Positions 25,297-33,986 of a DNA stretch of 64,000 nucleotides are shown piece after piece; positions within the stretch are counted from its first letter, which is position 1, and each line of letters begins with the position of its first letter. The notes below the pieces were generated by a model, which worked only from the letters and a program-made list of their open reading frames with translations, was not told where the DNA came from and ran no database searches. The stretch is from Marinobacter maritimus (GTDB lineage Bacteria > Pseudomonadota > Gammaproteobacteria > Pseudomonadales > Oleiphilaceae), in the NCBI RefSeq assembly GCF_007671675.1, contig NZ_VCGW01000001.1, positions 1,302,001 through 1,366,000 on the forward strand, read 5' to 3'. The position numbers were made by a program, and so were the translations under genes.

Positions 25297-27008
25297 ACGC
25301 CACCTCCAACATTGCCAAACTGTTCACTGGATGCGGCCTGAGTGGAGTCCGGCCCACCTTCAACAATCACCTTGCGGAACATGCCAGCGGCCATGTGATA
25401 CGTCAGGTGGCAATGGAAGGCCCATTGCCCAGGTGCATCGACTTCAGTTTCCATATAAACCGTGGTACCGGGCTGCACACTGACGGTGTGTTTAACCGGA
25501 TTCCATTGGCCCGCTCCGACATCGAGAATCGACCACATACCGTGCAGGTGCATGGGGTGCGTCATCATGGTTTCATTCACGAATTTGAAACGGACTCGTT
25601 CACCATATTTGAGGCGGATGGCGTCAGCGTCTTCGTATTTAACGCCATTGATGCTCCAGGTGTAGCGCTCCATGTTACCGGTAAGCCGCAGCTCGATTTC
25701 GCGTGTTGGCTCACGCTCTTCATAGAGCGGTTTCTGCGCTTTCAGATCGGCATAGGAAAGGAACTTGCCTCCGTTGGCTGCTTTCGGGACCAGCCCACTA
25801 CCTTTGGCGTAGAAGGGATCACTTGCTCCGCCCTCGGGCATCTGCATCGAACTATGATCCATGCCGCTCATCTGGGAATGGTCCATTTCCGACATGTCGG
25901 CCATCGCATTTTCACCGCCCATGTCGCCGTGATCCATACCGGGCATATCACCATGATCCATACCGGGCATACCGCCCATGTCAGCCATGGTCAATCGTGC
26001 GGGCTCACGTAATCCTGGAACAGGAGCGTCCATCCCCTCTTCGGGGGCCAATGTTGCTCTCGCATATCCAGTGCGCCCCATAGACTCTGCAAAAATCGTA
26101 TAGGCCTGCTCGTCTTTGGGCCGAACGATCACATCGTAGGTTTCCGCTACGCCAATACGGAACTCATCCACGTTTATGGGCTGCACATTATTGCCATCGG
26201 CCTGCACAACGGTCATGTTCAGTCCTGGAATCCGAACATCGAAGTAGGTCATTGCTGATGAGTTGATAAATCGTAGCCGAATACGCTCGCCGGGCTCAAA
26301 GATGCCGGTCCAATTCTGTTTCGGGCCTTTGCCGTTAATCATGCCGGTAAAACCCTGCAGATCCTCAACATCGGCTTTCATCATGCGCATATCGCCCCAG
26401 GCCAGCCGATCCTTCACTGTGTTCAGAAAGCCATTTTCCGAAACGCCCGAAAAGAACTCCCCGACGGTTTGCTGTTCACGGTTGTAGTAATCCGGCGTCA
26501 CCTTGAGGTTGCGCATGACCCGCTCGCTGGAATGCGGGTGTTTATCAGTCAGCTGAACCACGTATTCGCGATCATAGCGAAACGGCTCGCGTCCTTCTGG
26601 CTCGATGATAATGGAACCAAATGCTCCCTCCGGCTCCTGAAAACCTGAATGGCTGTGAAACCAGTAGGTTCCCGACTGAGTAATGGGGAATTTGTAGGTG
26701 AACGTCTCCCCGGGTTTGATGCCAGGAAAACTGATGCCTGGAACACCATCCTGCTCGAACGGAAGAATCAAACCGTGCCAATGAATAGATGTCATCTCGT
26801 CAAGGTTATTAGTAACGTTGATCGACACCTCTTCGCCTTCTTTGAAACGCAACGTCGGGCCAGGCGATTTGCCGTTGTAACCGACGCCCTCTTTCACGAA
26901 TTCGCCGGTATCGATTTCGACCCGATCCACGGTCAGGTTGTATTCGCCCGCCAAACCAATAGCTGGCAAAAGCAGGCCTAAAGCGCCTGCAACAAGGGTT
27001 TTCTTCAT
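25293..27008 (-). CDS. copA: Periplasmic multicopper oxidase CopA
   Basis: 571 residues, full length for CopA/PcoA. Copper ligands are in all expected places: HWHG (about 76), HSHSGF (about 117), HPMHLHG (about 495) and HCHLTYHMAAGMF (about 540). A methionine and histidine-rich insert with GMDHGDMPGMDHGDM-type repeats at about 345-395 should bind extra Cu+. The enzyme oxidises Cu+ to less toxic Cu2+ in the periplasm. The leader MKKTLVAGALGLLLPAIGLAG looks like a Sec signal; the twin-arginine motif usual in CopA is absent. It heads copAB and lies downstream of the cupredoxin gene. Confidence 0.94.
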   Translation of the reverse strand: MKKTLVAGALGLLLPAIGLAGEYNLTVDRVEIDTGEFVKEGVGYNGKSPGPTLRFKEGEEVSINVTNNLDEMTSIHWHGLILPFEQDGVPGISFPGIKPGETFTYKFPITQSGTYWFHSHSGFQEPEGAFGSIIIEPEGREPFRYDREYVVQLTDKHPHSSERVMRNLKVTPDYYNREQQTVGEFFSGVSENGFLNTVKDRLAWGDMRMMKADVEDLQGFTGMINGKGPKQNWTGIFEPGERIRLRFINSSAMTYFDVRIPGLNMTVVQADGNNVQPINVDEFRIGVAETYDVIVRPKDEQAYTIFAESMGRTGYARATLAPEEGMDAPVPGLREPARLTMADMGGMPGMDHGDMPGMDHGDMGGENAMADMSEMDHSQMSGMDHSSMQMPEGGASDPFYAKGSGLVPKAANGGKFLSYADLKAQKPLYEEREPTREIELRLTGNMERYTWSINGVKYEDADAIRLKYGERVRFKFVNETMMTHPMHLHGMWSILDVGAGQWNPVKHTVSVQPGTTVYMETEVDAPGQWAFHCHLTYHMAAGMFRKVIVEGGPDSTQAASSEQFGNVGGGV

Positions 27009-27103
27009 GGTCAGCTGCTCCTGAACTACTTTGCTGTATTCAAAGATCCCAACGCGCCGGCCAAAGAGCGAGCGCGATAAACTCTCATCTGTTAAAACAG
27101 GAA

Positions 27104-27637
27104 TCAGTTGAAATTCACTTCGCCGTACATGCCGGCCTCATAGTGCCCCGGAACGTTGCAGGCAAATTCGATATTGCCCTTCTCGGAAAACGTCCAGACA
27201 ACTTCCTGGCTCTCACCCGGCTCTAACAGCACGCTGTTCGGATCGTCGTGCTTCATGGACTGGCCATTCCCCATGTCCATCTCCATCATGTCGTGATTAA
27301 GCTTGCCGCCCTGGATAACGCCGTGCTCAACCATCATCATCATTTCTTTTTGATGAGCTTCGTGCATATCGGGGGTGCCAATGTTGAATTCGTGCACCAA
27401 TTGCCCTTTGTTCTGAACCACAAAGCGTACTGTTTCTCCTGGTTTAACCTCGATAGCTTCTGGCTCGTAGTAATTGTCATACATCTCCACGGTAACACTG
27501 CGACTGGCGTCCGAGGCTTTACCCGGTTCGCCGCTCTTGGCGCTGTGACCGTGCCCACCTCCGTGGGTGCCCGCGCCAAGTGCTGTTAAGGAAACTGACA
27601 TGGCAACTGCTGCAACTGCGAACTTTGCTAGACTCAT
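27104..27637 (-). CDS. Azurin/plastocyanin-like copper protein
   Basis: 177 residues with a signal peptide cleaved after ALGAG (about residue 22). A His/Gly-rich linker precedes a cupredoxin domain (about 45-177). The type 1 copper ligands are visible: histidine in LVHEFNIG, then CNVPGHYEAGM supplying cysteine, histidine and methionine. A Met/His-rich insert lies between. It is a periplasmic blue-copper protein, probably an electron acceptor or Cu carrier alongside CopA. I chose ATG 27637, preceded by AAAGGAG. It is the first gene of the leftward copper operon, divergent from the two-component genes. Confidence 0.9.
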   Translation of the reverse strand: MSLAKFAVAAVAMSVSLTALGAGTHGGGHGHSAKSGEPGKASDASRSVTVEMYDNYYEPEAIEVKPGETVRFVVQNKGQLVHEFNIGTPDMHEAHQKEMMMMVEHGVIQGGKLNHDMMEMDMGNGQSMKHDDPNSVLLEPGESQEVVWTFSEKGNIEFACNVPGHYEAGMYGEVNFN

Positions 27638-27738
27638 CAAACCTACTCCTTTGGTAAGGCGTAACTTGCGTTCAAAACCTGTGTTTGTCCCGCAACGTGA
27701 ATATTGTGCTAAAACGCCTGCTACCATCACGCACGAAC

Positions 27739-27754
27739 CTGAACTCTTTCTGAA
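27739..27754 (+). promoter_or_regulatory. CTGAA-N6-CTGAA direct repeat
   Basis: CTGAACTCTTTCTGAA in the divergent region between the cupredoxin gene and the response regulator gene; plus-strand orientation. A second copy in opposite orientation follows at 27774. Confidence 0.6.
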
Positions 27755-27773
27755 AATACCAAACTATTTTCAG

Positions 27774-27789
27774 TTCAGGCTGAATTCAG
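27774..27789 (-). promoter_or_regulatory. CTGAA-N6-CTGAA direct repeat, minus strand
   Basis: Read on the minus strand as CTGAA-TTCAGC-CTGAA, with a third half-site CTGAA directly after it (27769-27773). It lies 54 bp before the response regulator start, and this is the best-populated region of the motif in the window. Confidence 0.6.
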
Positions 27790-27842
27790 GTTGATCGGCG
27801 ACACTGCCTCAGCCTGTTTTGGCTTAAAAAAGGAAGCAACAC

Positions 27843-28508
27843 ATGAGATTACTGCTGGTAGAGGATGACCGACTGCTTGCTGAGGGGCTTGCCAGCCAAC
27901 TTGAGAAAGCCGGTTTCAGCGTGGATATCACTCGCACCGCTAAAGAAGCCGCTATTTTAGGTGAACAGGAAGACTACAAAGCCGGCGTGCTGGATCTCGG
28001 GTTGCCAGATGGAAATGGGCTGGATGTACTGAGAAAATGGCGTTCAAGCAAAGCGATCTTCCCGGTACTGATCCTGACTGCACGGGGGGACTGGCAAGAT
28101 AAGGTCAACGGCCTCAAAGCCGGTGCAGACGACTACTTGGCCAAACCCTTTCAAACCGAAGAACTGATTGCCAGATTGAACGCCATCATGCGCAGAAGTG
28201 AAGGCAGAGTTCACTCGTCGGTGAAAGCGGGGCGTTTTGAGCTGGATGAAAACCGGCAGTGCCTGAAGGTCGACGATGGTTCAGAACACAGCCTGACGGG
28301 CACGGAGTTTCGGTTACTGCGCTGTCTGATGGGCCGGCCTGGCCATATTTTTTCCAAGGAGCAGCTTATGGAGCAGCTCTACAATCTTAACGAAAGCCCC
28401 AACGAAAATATCATCGAAGCCTACATCCGGCGTCTGAGAAAGCTGGTTGGGCCGGAGACCATCGCAACGCGGCGTGGCCAGGGATATCTGTTTAATGACG
28501 CTGTTTAG
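27843..28508 (+). CDS. OmpR/QseB-like response regulator
   Basis: 221 residues. The receiver domain (1-115) has the acidic pair in LLVEDDR, the phospho-acceptor Asp51 in VLDLGLP and lysine in LAKPF. A winged-helix DNA-binding domain follows (about 125-218; LTGTEFRLL and EAYIRRLRKL). It resembles QseB/PmrA/CopR-type regulators. Position between the copper operon and its own kinase makes it the likely copper-responsive activator of the leftward genes, and the candidate reader of the CTGAA repeats. The kinase start overlaps its last 14 bases. Confidence 0.9.
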   Translation: MRLLLVEDDRLLAEGLASQLEKAGFSVDITRTAKEAAILGEQEDYKAGVLDLGLPDGNGLDVLRKWRSSKAIFPVLILTARGDWQDKVNGLKAGADDYLAKPFQTEELIARLNAIMRRSEGRVHSSVKAGRFELDENRQCLKVDDGSEHSLTGTEFRLLRCLMGRPGHIFSKEQLMEQLYNLNESPNENIIEAYIRRLRKLVGPETIATRRGQGYLFNDAV

Positions 28509-29829
28509 AAAGCCTATTTCCGTAAAAGGTGCGCTTCTGCTCCTGCTGTTACCAGCGGGTATTGGCCTGATGGCTATCGCATGGCTTGTACATGGGTTGC
28601 TTCTTGAGAGGATGTCCCGTGAGTTTGTCGAGAGCCGCCTGAAAGATGAAGTGGCTTTTCTGGAACATCATATTCGCCAGGCCGAAGGCCAGATAGACAT
28701 GCTACAGACTGGGGACTATTTTCAGGAAGTTTTCCATCATGCTTTTGCTATCCAGTCTCCAGCTCAAACAGTTATATCCCCGCAATCCTGGCATCCGTTG
28801 CTGAGCCCCATGCTGCAATCAGATGAACAGAACAGCATCAGGATACACGGTGCAGAAATACCCAACGCGCCTTCTGACATTCTGGCCTATCGAAAATCAT
28901 TTGTTGTAGAAGACACCCCTATTACGGTGATCGTTTCAGAAGACATGGGGGCGCTGCAGAACAGCCAGGCGGAACTGCATCTCTGGACCGCAATCGTATC
29001 AATTTTGCTGATCTTTTTATTGGTGGGGGTTATCTGGTTTGGAATTAACCTGTCGATGCGCCCTGTTGTCTCGCTTCAGGCTACTCTCAAACGTTTACAA
29101 AGCGGCGAAATATCGCGGATAAACGTAAAGGCTCCAGAAGAATTCAGGCCGCTGGTGCAACAACTCAATCAACTATTGGATTCTCTGGATCAGCGGCTTG
29201 AGCGCTCCCGGGAAGCGCTTGCAAACCTGTCTCACAGTGTCAAAACGCCTATCGCTGCAGTCAGGCAGGTTCTGGAAGATACCAGTCGCCCGCTGGGTAA
29301 TGACTTGCGGCATGAGATGGGATCGCGCCTTGGCGATATCGACATGCAACTGGAGGCGGAGATGCGACGCAGCCAGTTTGCCGGGCCACAGTTGGGTAAA
29401 AGTGCCTACCCAGTGAAGCAGGCTCGTGACCTTCTATGGATGCTGGGGCGGCTTTATCCGGAGAAATCATTCGAGCTATCAACGTCACTCAGCGAAGAAT
29501 CTCGTTGGCCGATTGAGGAGCATGACCTGAACGAGATACTGGGGAACCTGCTCGATAATGCTGGTAAATGGTCCGCCGAATGCGCTGAACTCTCTTTGGA
29601 GCAGAATGGTGGTGTGGCAAACATCACCGTAACGGATGACGGCTCGGGAGTTGCAGAAGATGAAAAAATTCACTTGGGCCAAAGAGGAAGACGGCTGGAT
29701 GAACAAACCCCCGGACATGGACTGGGTCTGGCGATCGTCCGCGATATAGTCGCTCGGTATGGAGGTGAAACCTCTTTTTCCAATGGGTTAAAAGGCGGCT
29801 TGAAGGTACAGATCAGAATCTCTCTCTGA
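28495..29829 (+). CDS. Copper-type sensor histidine kinase
   Basis: 444 residues, partner of the regulator upstream. Two membrane helices at about 14-35 and 165-190 enclose a periplasmic sensor region, followed by a HAMP linker, a DHp helix with intact phospho-acceptor histidine (LSHSVKTPIAAV, about residue 246) and an ATPase domain with LLDNAGKW, DDGSGV and GLGLAIV. It would sense periplasmic copper (by analogy with CopS/CusS) and phosphorylate the regulator. I chose ATG 28495, which overlaps the regulator's stop, rather than the longer frame from 28447. Ligand residues in the sensor region are not clear. Confidence 0.9.
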   Translation: MTLFRKPISVKGALLLLLLPAGIGLMAIAWLVHGLLLERMSREFVESRLKDEVAFLEHHIRQAEGQIDMLQTGDYFQEVFHHAFAIQSPAQTVISPQSWHPLLSPMLQSDEQNSIRIHGAEIPNAPSDILAYRKSFVVEDTPITVIVSEDMGALQNSQAELHLWTAIVSILLIFLLVGVIWFGINLSMRPVVSLQATLKRLQSGEISRINVKAPEEFRPLVQQLNQLLDSLDQRLERSREALANLSHSVKTPIAAVRQVLEDTSRPLGNDLRHEMGSRLGDIDMQLEAEMRRSQFAGPQLGKSAYPVKQARDLLWMLGRLYPEKSFELSTSLSEESRWPIEEHDLNEILGNLLDNAGKWSAECAELSLEQNGGVANITVTDDGSGVAEDEKIHLGQRGRRLDEQTPGHGLGLAIVRDIVARYGGETSFSNGLKGGLKVQIRISL

Positions 29830-29853
29830 TGCTTTTTCTCCCAGGAGAATAGC

Positions 29854-30210
29854 TCACACCAACACCTGCCGTGTGGTAGCAATATAGTGATGAACCTGGC
29901 GTTCGGTTTCGGAACCAACCATGTTTTCCGGGCGGCGACCGTTTGGGCAAGGCATGCGTGGTGTTGTGCCAAACAACCGGCAAATCAGCGGGCGCTCCTC
30001 ATATACCGTGCAACCATCCGGGCCAAGGTGTACGCAACTAAGGTCGCCTAATGCGGCTTCATGTTCGGCGTCAGATTTCACCGGCAAGCGAGACATTTCT
30101 TCTGATGAAGTCGTCACCGGGCCGCAGCAATCGTGACAACCCGGCACACATTCGAACGCCGGAATACGCTCACGAAGCCGCGCGATCATATCTCGATTAC
30201 CGTACATCAT
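29854..30210 (-). CDS. YkgJ family cysteine cluster protein
   Basis: 118 residues with the CxxCxxxC-type zinc or iron-sulfur cluster pattern: CVPGCHDCCGP at about 21, then LSCVHLGPDGCTVYEERPLICRLFGT at about 58-83. YkgJ-like proteins are soluble, and their function is largely unknown. It is convergent with the sensor kinase and separate from the toxin-antitoxin genes. Either of two adjacent ATGs (30210, 30207) could be the start. Confidence 0.85.
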   Translation of the reverse strand: MMYGNRDMIARLRERIPAFECVPGCHDCCGPVTTSSEEMSRLPVKSDAEHEAALGDLSCVHLGPDGCTVYEERPLICRLFGTTPRMPCPNGRRPENMVGSETERQVHHYIATTRQVLV

Positions 30211-30262
30211 TGACCACCAATTATTAAGTAATTACCCACCATAGCACGGTGCAAAAATATCC

Positions 30263-30964
30263 TCAGCGCCCGCTCAGGGAATGCGCCTCCCCTATTTCCG
30301 CCCAGTGCGTAATGCGTCGTTTGTCGCCATCCCAGAAGTATTTCAAATGCGGCCCTTGCACAGGGATAGTGACAGCTTTCGGTTTGAACGCGGCAATGCA
30401 CTCACTACCTGGGTGTCGAACACTGTTGTATAGAAACCCGTTTGATCCTTTGGAGCGCCAGCGCCGCGCAAACTGCTGGCTCAATCCGTAATCATCAGCG
30501 TCCGGATTGTGCAGGTCTGCAAACTCCGGCCCCCGGATGTCGTGCATCTCCAGAGCCACGCAACCGATGTAGGCTCTCATGGTGAGCTCAATGGACTCTT
30601 CATTCGCGGCCGCCATCTCACGTGCTTTGTGAAATACCGTCTCCTGGATCGCCGCTTCAAGAGTATTCGCGGCGTAATAGACCCCGAAATGCCTGTTGGC
30701 GAAACGGCTTCCAAAGCCAATGTGCGTAAACGACGCCATAACGGGCGTACTGCCAGGGCCGCTAATGCGATCGCCGGGGCTTACCAGTTCGATATCGCCT
30801 GCTTCATCAAGCAGCCGTGGGTTGGTCATGCCTTCAATCTCATACGCCAGCTCAAATTCATCGGGCTCGTAGATGCGCTCGAACAGATCTATGGGCGGGT
30901 AATGGCTGGGTATAATTCGGTAAGTTTGCCACTCAGGAAGGTGCAGTGGAGGGGTGGAGAACAT
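30263..30964 (-). CDS. RES domain toxin (NAD+ phosphorylase)
   Basis: 233 residues. The RES domain covers about 15-225: an early YRII arginine, a FGSRFANRHFGVYYAANTLEAAIQE core with conserved glutamate, and a serine near the end (HPGSECIAAF). RES toxins of the Xre-RES family break down NAD+ and stop growth. The start ATG overlaps the stop of the antitoxin by one base (TGATG). It is larger than the typical 160-residue RES toxin, with extra sequence at the start. Confidence 0.88.
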   Translation of the reverse strand: MFSTPPLHLPEWQTYRIIPSHYPPIDLFERIYEPDEFELAYEIEGMTNPRLLDEAGDIELVSPGDRISGPGSTPVMASFTHIGFGSRFANRHFGVYYAANTLEAAIQETVFHKAREMAAANEESIELTMRAYIGCVALEMHDIRGPEFADLHNPDADDYGLSQQFARRWRSKGSNGFLYNSVRHPGSECIAAFKPKAVTIPVQGPHLKYFWDGDKRRITHWAEIGEAHSLSGR

Positions 30965-31368
30965 CACCACCCCCGTTTGGCATCAAAATACTGTCGGGTC
31001 AGCATAAGATTCATCATCGGCCCTTGCGTCATAAACTCCATTGCTGACTTACCGCAAAACGGCACCTCAGATGACTTCAAGCGGATTCTGCGGTTGGCTC
31101 GCTCATGGGTCGGATAAAGAAGCTGAAGAGCCTTGTAGATACCCAGGATATAACTGATGCGCTCCATGGTGTCATTGGAGAGCTTGGTTGGGCTCAGCTT
31201 TGCGTAGTTGTAGAGTGTTGTTCTGGACGGGCCGCCCAGAAGCTTGCTCCGTTCTTCAACATTACACCCCCACTCTTCGGTTACCCGGAAGAAGCCTTTC
31301 AGCGCAACTCGCCCTTTCTCAGCTTCGCGATCACCGTCAATGTTTTTACGTTCAACGACAGCCGTCAT
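30964..31368 (-). CDS. Xre/MbcA/ParS-like antitoxin
   Basis: 134 residues: an N-terminal helix-turn-helix region (about 35-80; KLLGGPSRTTLYNYAK) followed by a toxin-binding domain (about 85-134). It neutralises the RES toxin encoded next and represses its own promoter. A strong 12-bp inverted repeat centred 44 bp upstream of the start is the probable operator. Confidence 0.85.
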   Translation of the reverse strand: MTAVVERKNIDGDREAEKGRVALKGFFRVTEEWGCNVEERSKLLGGPSRTTLYNYAKLSPTKLSNDTMERISYILGIYKALQLLYPTHERANRRIRLKSSEVPFCGKSAMEFMTQGPMMNLMLTRQYFDAKRGW

Positions 31369-31397
31369 GGTTTACCTCCCGCCCCTCTATGTTCAAC

Positions 31398-31426
31398 TAT
31401 GAACAATATAGCACATATTGTTCATA
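31398..31426. promoter_or_regulatory. Operator palindrome of the Xre-RES module
   Basis: Perfect 12-bp arms TATGAACAATAT and ATATTGTTCATA separated by five bases (AGCAC), with an extra GTTCA half-site at 31391. It lies 30 bp upstream of the antitoxin start, the usual place for antitoxin autorepression. Confidence 0.75.
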
Positions 31427-31456
31427 TGTATGCATAGCCTGTGTCGGCAGCGATAT

Positions 31457-32377
31457 TCAGGTGCCATTTGCCCAATGTTCAAGAAAAAGTTCCCGCGCCC
31501 TCTTTGTTCTGCCATAGGTACGGGTAATGGTGCAGATCTCTAATGAATAGTGTTTGCTTTCGGGGACCAGAGCGCGCAAGTCCCCTTCCTCGACGTAGCG
31601 CTGAACGTAGGCGTCGGGCATGAACCCGATGTAGGCGCCAGAAAGGATCATCGCAAGTCGCGCTTCGTAGAAATAAGAGATCGCCGCCTTGTTCATATCG
31701 GTCAGCTGGGCGCCGACCTCCGGGCTGGTGTGAATGCCTGCATGAACAACTTTGCTGGTGAGGACCTGGCCCAACAATTGGGGCGATGACTTTGCGTTGT
31801 AAAGCGGGTGTGTGCGACTGCAGTACAGGTGGCAGTCATCTACGTACAGTGAGCGATAATCAAGCCCCGAAAGCTGGCGATGCTGAGGAATAAGGCCAAT
31901 ATCCGCTTCATCATTCAGAACCATTCGCTCGATGTCGCTGAGCGACTTAACATCCAGCAGCACATTGACATCGGGCGCAGCTTTGGAAAATCGTGCAATC
32001 GCTTCCGAAAGTCCGGATTGCGGGTCCATGCAGATGGTATCGCTGGCAATAACACGCAGTTCACCGGTGAGGCTCACATGCAGGGCATTCACACCTGAGC
32101 GAAAACCCTCAAGGGCCGAGAGCAGCGTCTTCATCAACTCATAAACATCAGCCCCTTCTTCTGTAAGAGAGAAACCGCTTCGGCCGCGAAAGCAGAGCTT
32201 GAGATTCAGGCGGTCTTCCAGGTTGGCGATGTGCGTACTGATTGTCGAGCGACCAATATTCAGCTCGCCTTCCGCTGCCGAAAATCCGCCACTCTCTACC
32301 ACGGCTTCGAACACTTTGAGCAGGCGTATCTCGTAATCACCCACCTGCCCCAGCCTGACTTTCAGATCTTTCTTCAT
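31457..32377 (-). CDS. LysR family transcriptional regulator
   Basis: 306 residues. Winged helix at about 15-75 (FSAAEGELNIGRSTISTHIANLEDRL) and a periplasmic-binding-like effector domain after residue 95. It is divergent from gabD with a 115-bp spacer, so it probably regulates gabD-gabT in response to GABA, a semialdehyde or a polyamine breakdown product. A TGATT...AATCA dyad is present in the spacer, but I cannot name the LysR box with confidence. Confidence 0.88.
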   Translation of the reverse strand: MKKDLKVRLGQVGDYEIRLLKVFEAVVESGGFSAAEGELNIGRSTISTHIANLEDRLNLKLCFRGRSGFSLTEEGADVYELMKTLLSALEGFRSGVNALHVSLTGELRVIASDTICMDPQSGLSEAIARFSKAAPDVNVLLDVKSLSDIERMVLNDEADIGLIPQHRQLSGLDYRSLYVDDCHLYCSRTHPLYNAKSSPQLLGQVLTSKVVHAGIHTSPEVGAQLTDMNKAAISYFYEARLAMILSGAYIGFMPDAYVQRYVEEGDLRALVPESKHYSLEICTITRTYGRTKRARELFLEHWANGT

Positions 32378-32492
32378 TGTTTGATTACTCTCAACGTATA
32401 CGCCTGATCAATCATGTTTATCACACAAACACTCGGCCTTACCATCACCCACCTGTATGAGTCCCATTTTCGGTACGTTTTTGGAGCCCTGT

Positions 32493-33956
32493 ATGACGTT
32501 AGAACTGAACCAACCCGACCTTTTCCGGGATCGCGCTTTTATCGATGGACAGTGGATCCAGGCTGCTAAATTACGCTCGTTTCCCGTTTTTAACCCCAGC
32601 ACCGGCGCTACGCTTGGCTCCGTGCCAGATCTGGGGGCAGAGGAAACCCGTACCGCGATCGACGCTGCAGAAAAAGCACTGAAACCCTGGCAGGCCCTGA
32701 CCGCAAAAGACCGCTCCATCCTGCTGCGCAACTGGTTCAACCTTATCCTTGCACACCAGGATGATCTTGCCACCATCATGACCAGTGAACAGGGAAAACC
32801 GTTTGCTGAAGCCAAGGGTGAAGTCGCCTACGGCGCGTCCTTTGTTGAATGGTTTGCAGAAGAAGCCAAGCGCATTTATGGCGACGTTATTCCTGCCCAC
32901 GGCCCAGACAAGCGGCTGGTGACCATCAAGCAGCCCATAGGTGTGGTTGCGGCGATCACGCCCTGGAACTTCCCTATTGCCATGATCACCCGGAAAGTTG
33001 CTCCAGCTTTGGCAGCGGGATGCACCGTTGTAATCAAGCCAGGTGAAGATACTCCCCTGTGTGCGCTGGCGTTGGCAGAGTTGAGCCTTCAGGCCGGTAT
33101 TCCAGCAGGCGTTCTGAACGTTGTTACCACACTGCAAGCTCCGGAAGTTGGCCGCACACTGTGTGAAGATTCGCGCGTGCGCAAGCTGTCCTTCACGGGT
33201 TCTACACCGGTAGGCAAACTGCTGATGCGCCAGTGCGCGGATACGGTGAAGAAAGTCTCGCTGGAGCTGGGCGGTAACGCGCCATTTATTGTTTTTGATG
33301 ATGCCGACGTAGACGCAGCCATCGCTGGGCTGATGGCTTCCAAATTCCGCAACGCAGGTCAGACCTGCGTGTGCACCAACCGGATTCTGGTTCAGGACGG
33401 CGTTCACGACCTGTTTGTTGAAAAGCTTAATGCCGCCGTGCAGAACCTGAACGTAGGCGATGGCTTCGGTGAGGCCGTTACCATTGGCCCGCTGATCAAC
33501 GATAAAGCCGTGAGCAAAGTACACGGGCTGGTTGAGGACGCGCTTGCTAACGGTGCGAAGATTACTCAGCAAAATACCGCCATTCCGGACAACCCGAACT
33601 TCTACCCGCCCACCGTGTTGACCGGCGTAACCGCAAGCATGTCGATCGCAACAGAAGAGATTTTTGGCCCGGTGGCGACGGTGTTCCGGTTTAGCGAGGA
33701 ATCAGAAGCCGTAGCGCTGGCAAATGATACGCCTTTTGGCCTTGCCGCTTATTTCTACAGCCGCGACATCGGCCGGGTCTGGCGTGTGGCCGAAGCACTT
33801 GAGTACGGCATGGTCGGAATCAATGAAGGCATCATTTCCACAGAAGTGGCGCCTTTTGGCGGCATCAAGGAGTCAGGCATTGGCCGTGAAGGCTCTCGTT
33901 ATGGCATCGATGACTTCGTTGAAATCAAATACCTGTGCATGGGCGGCATCCGCTGA
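32493..33956 (+). CDS. gabD: Succinate-semialdehyde dehydrogenase
   Basis: 487 residues. Aldehyde dehydrogenase fold with Asn in TPWNFPIAM, glutamate in LELGGNAPFIVFDDAD (about 258) and catalytic cysteine in AGQTCVCTNRI (about 292). It converts succinate semialdehyde to succinate with NAD(P)+. ATG 32493 follows TTGGAGCC at good spacing; the upstream ATG at 32457 is unsupported. It is 30 bp upstream of gabT in the same direction, completing GABA degradation. The NADP preference cannot be told. Confidence 0.93.
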   Translation: MTLELNQPDLFRDRAFIDGQWIQAAKLRSFPVFNPSTGATLGSVPDLGAEETRTAIDAAEKALKPWQALTAKDRSILLRNWFNLILAHQDDLATIMTSEQGKPFAEAKGEVAYGASFVEWFAEEAKRIYGDVIPAHGPDKRLVTIKQPIGVVAAITPWNFPIAMITRKVAPALAAGCTVVIKPGEDTPLCALALAELSLQAGIPAGVLNVVTTLQAPEVGRTLCEDSRVRKLSFTGSTPVGKLLMRQCADTVKKVSLELGGNAPFIVFDDADVDAAIAGLMASKFRNAGQTCVCTNRILVQDGVHDLFVEKLNAAVQNLNVGDGFGEAVTIGPLINDKAVSKVHGLVEDALANGAKITQQNTAIPDNPNFYPPTVLTGVTASMSIATEEIFGPVATVFRFSEESEAVALANDTPFGLAAYFYSRDIGRVWRVAEALEYGMVGINEGIISTEVAPFGGIKESGIGREGSRYGIDDFVEIKYLCMGGIR

Positions 33957-33986
33957 ACTGCCTTACAAACTATGGAGAACACACTC

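Noticed and set aside
32571..33572. 333-codon minus-strand frame in gabD
   Set aside because: Fully antisense to a clear aldehyde dehydrogenase; no recognisable domain.
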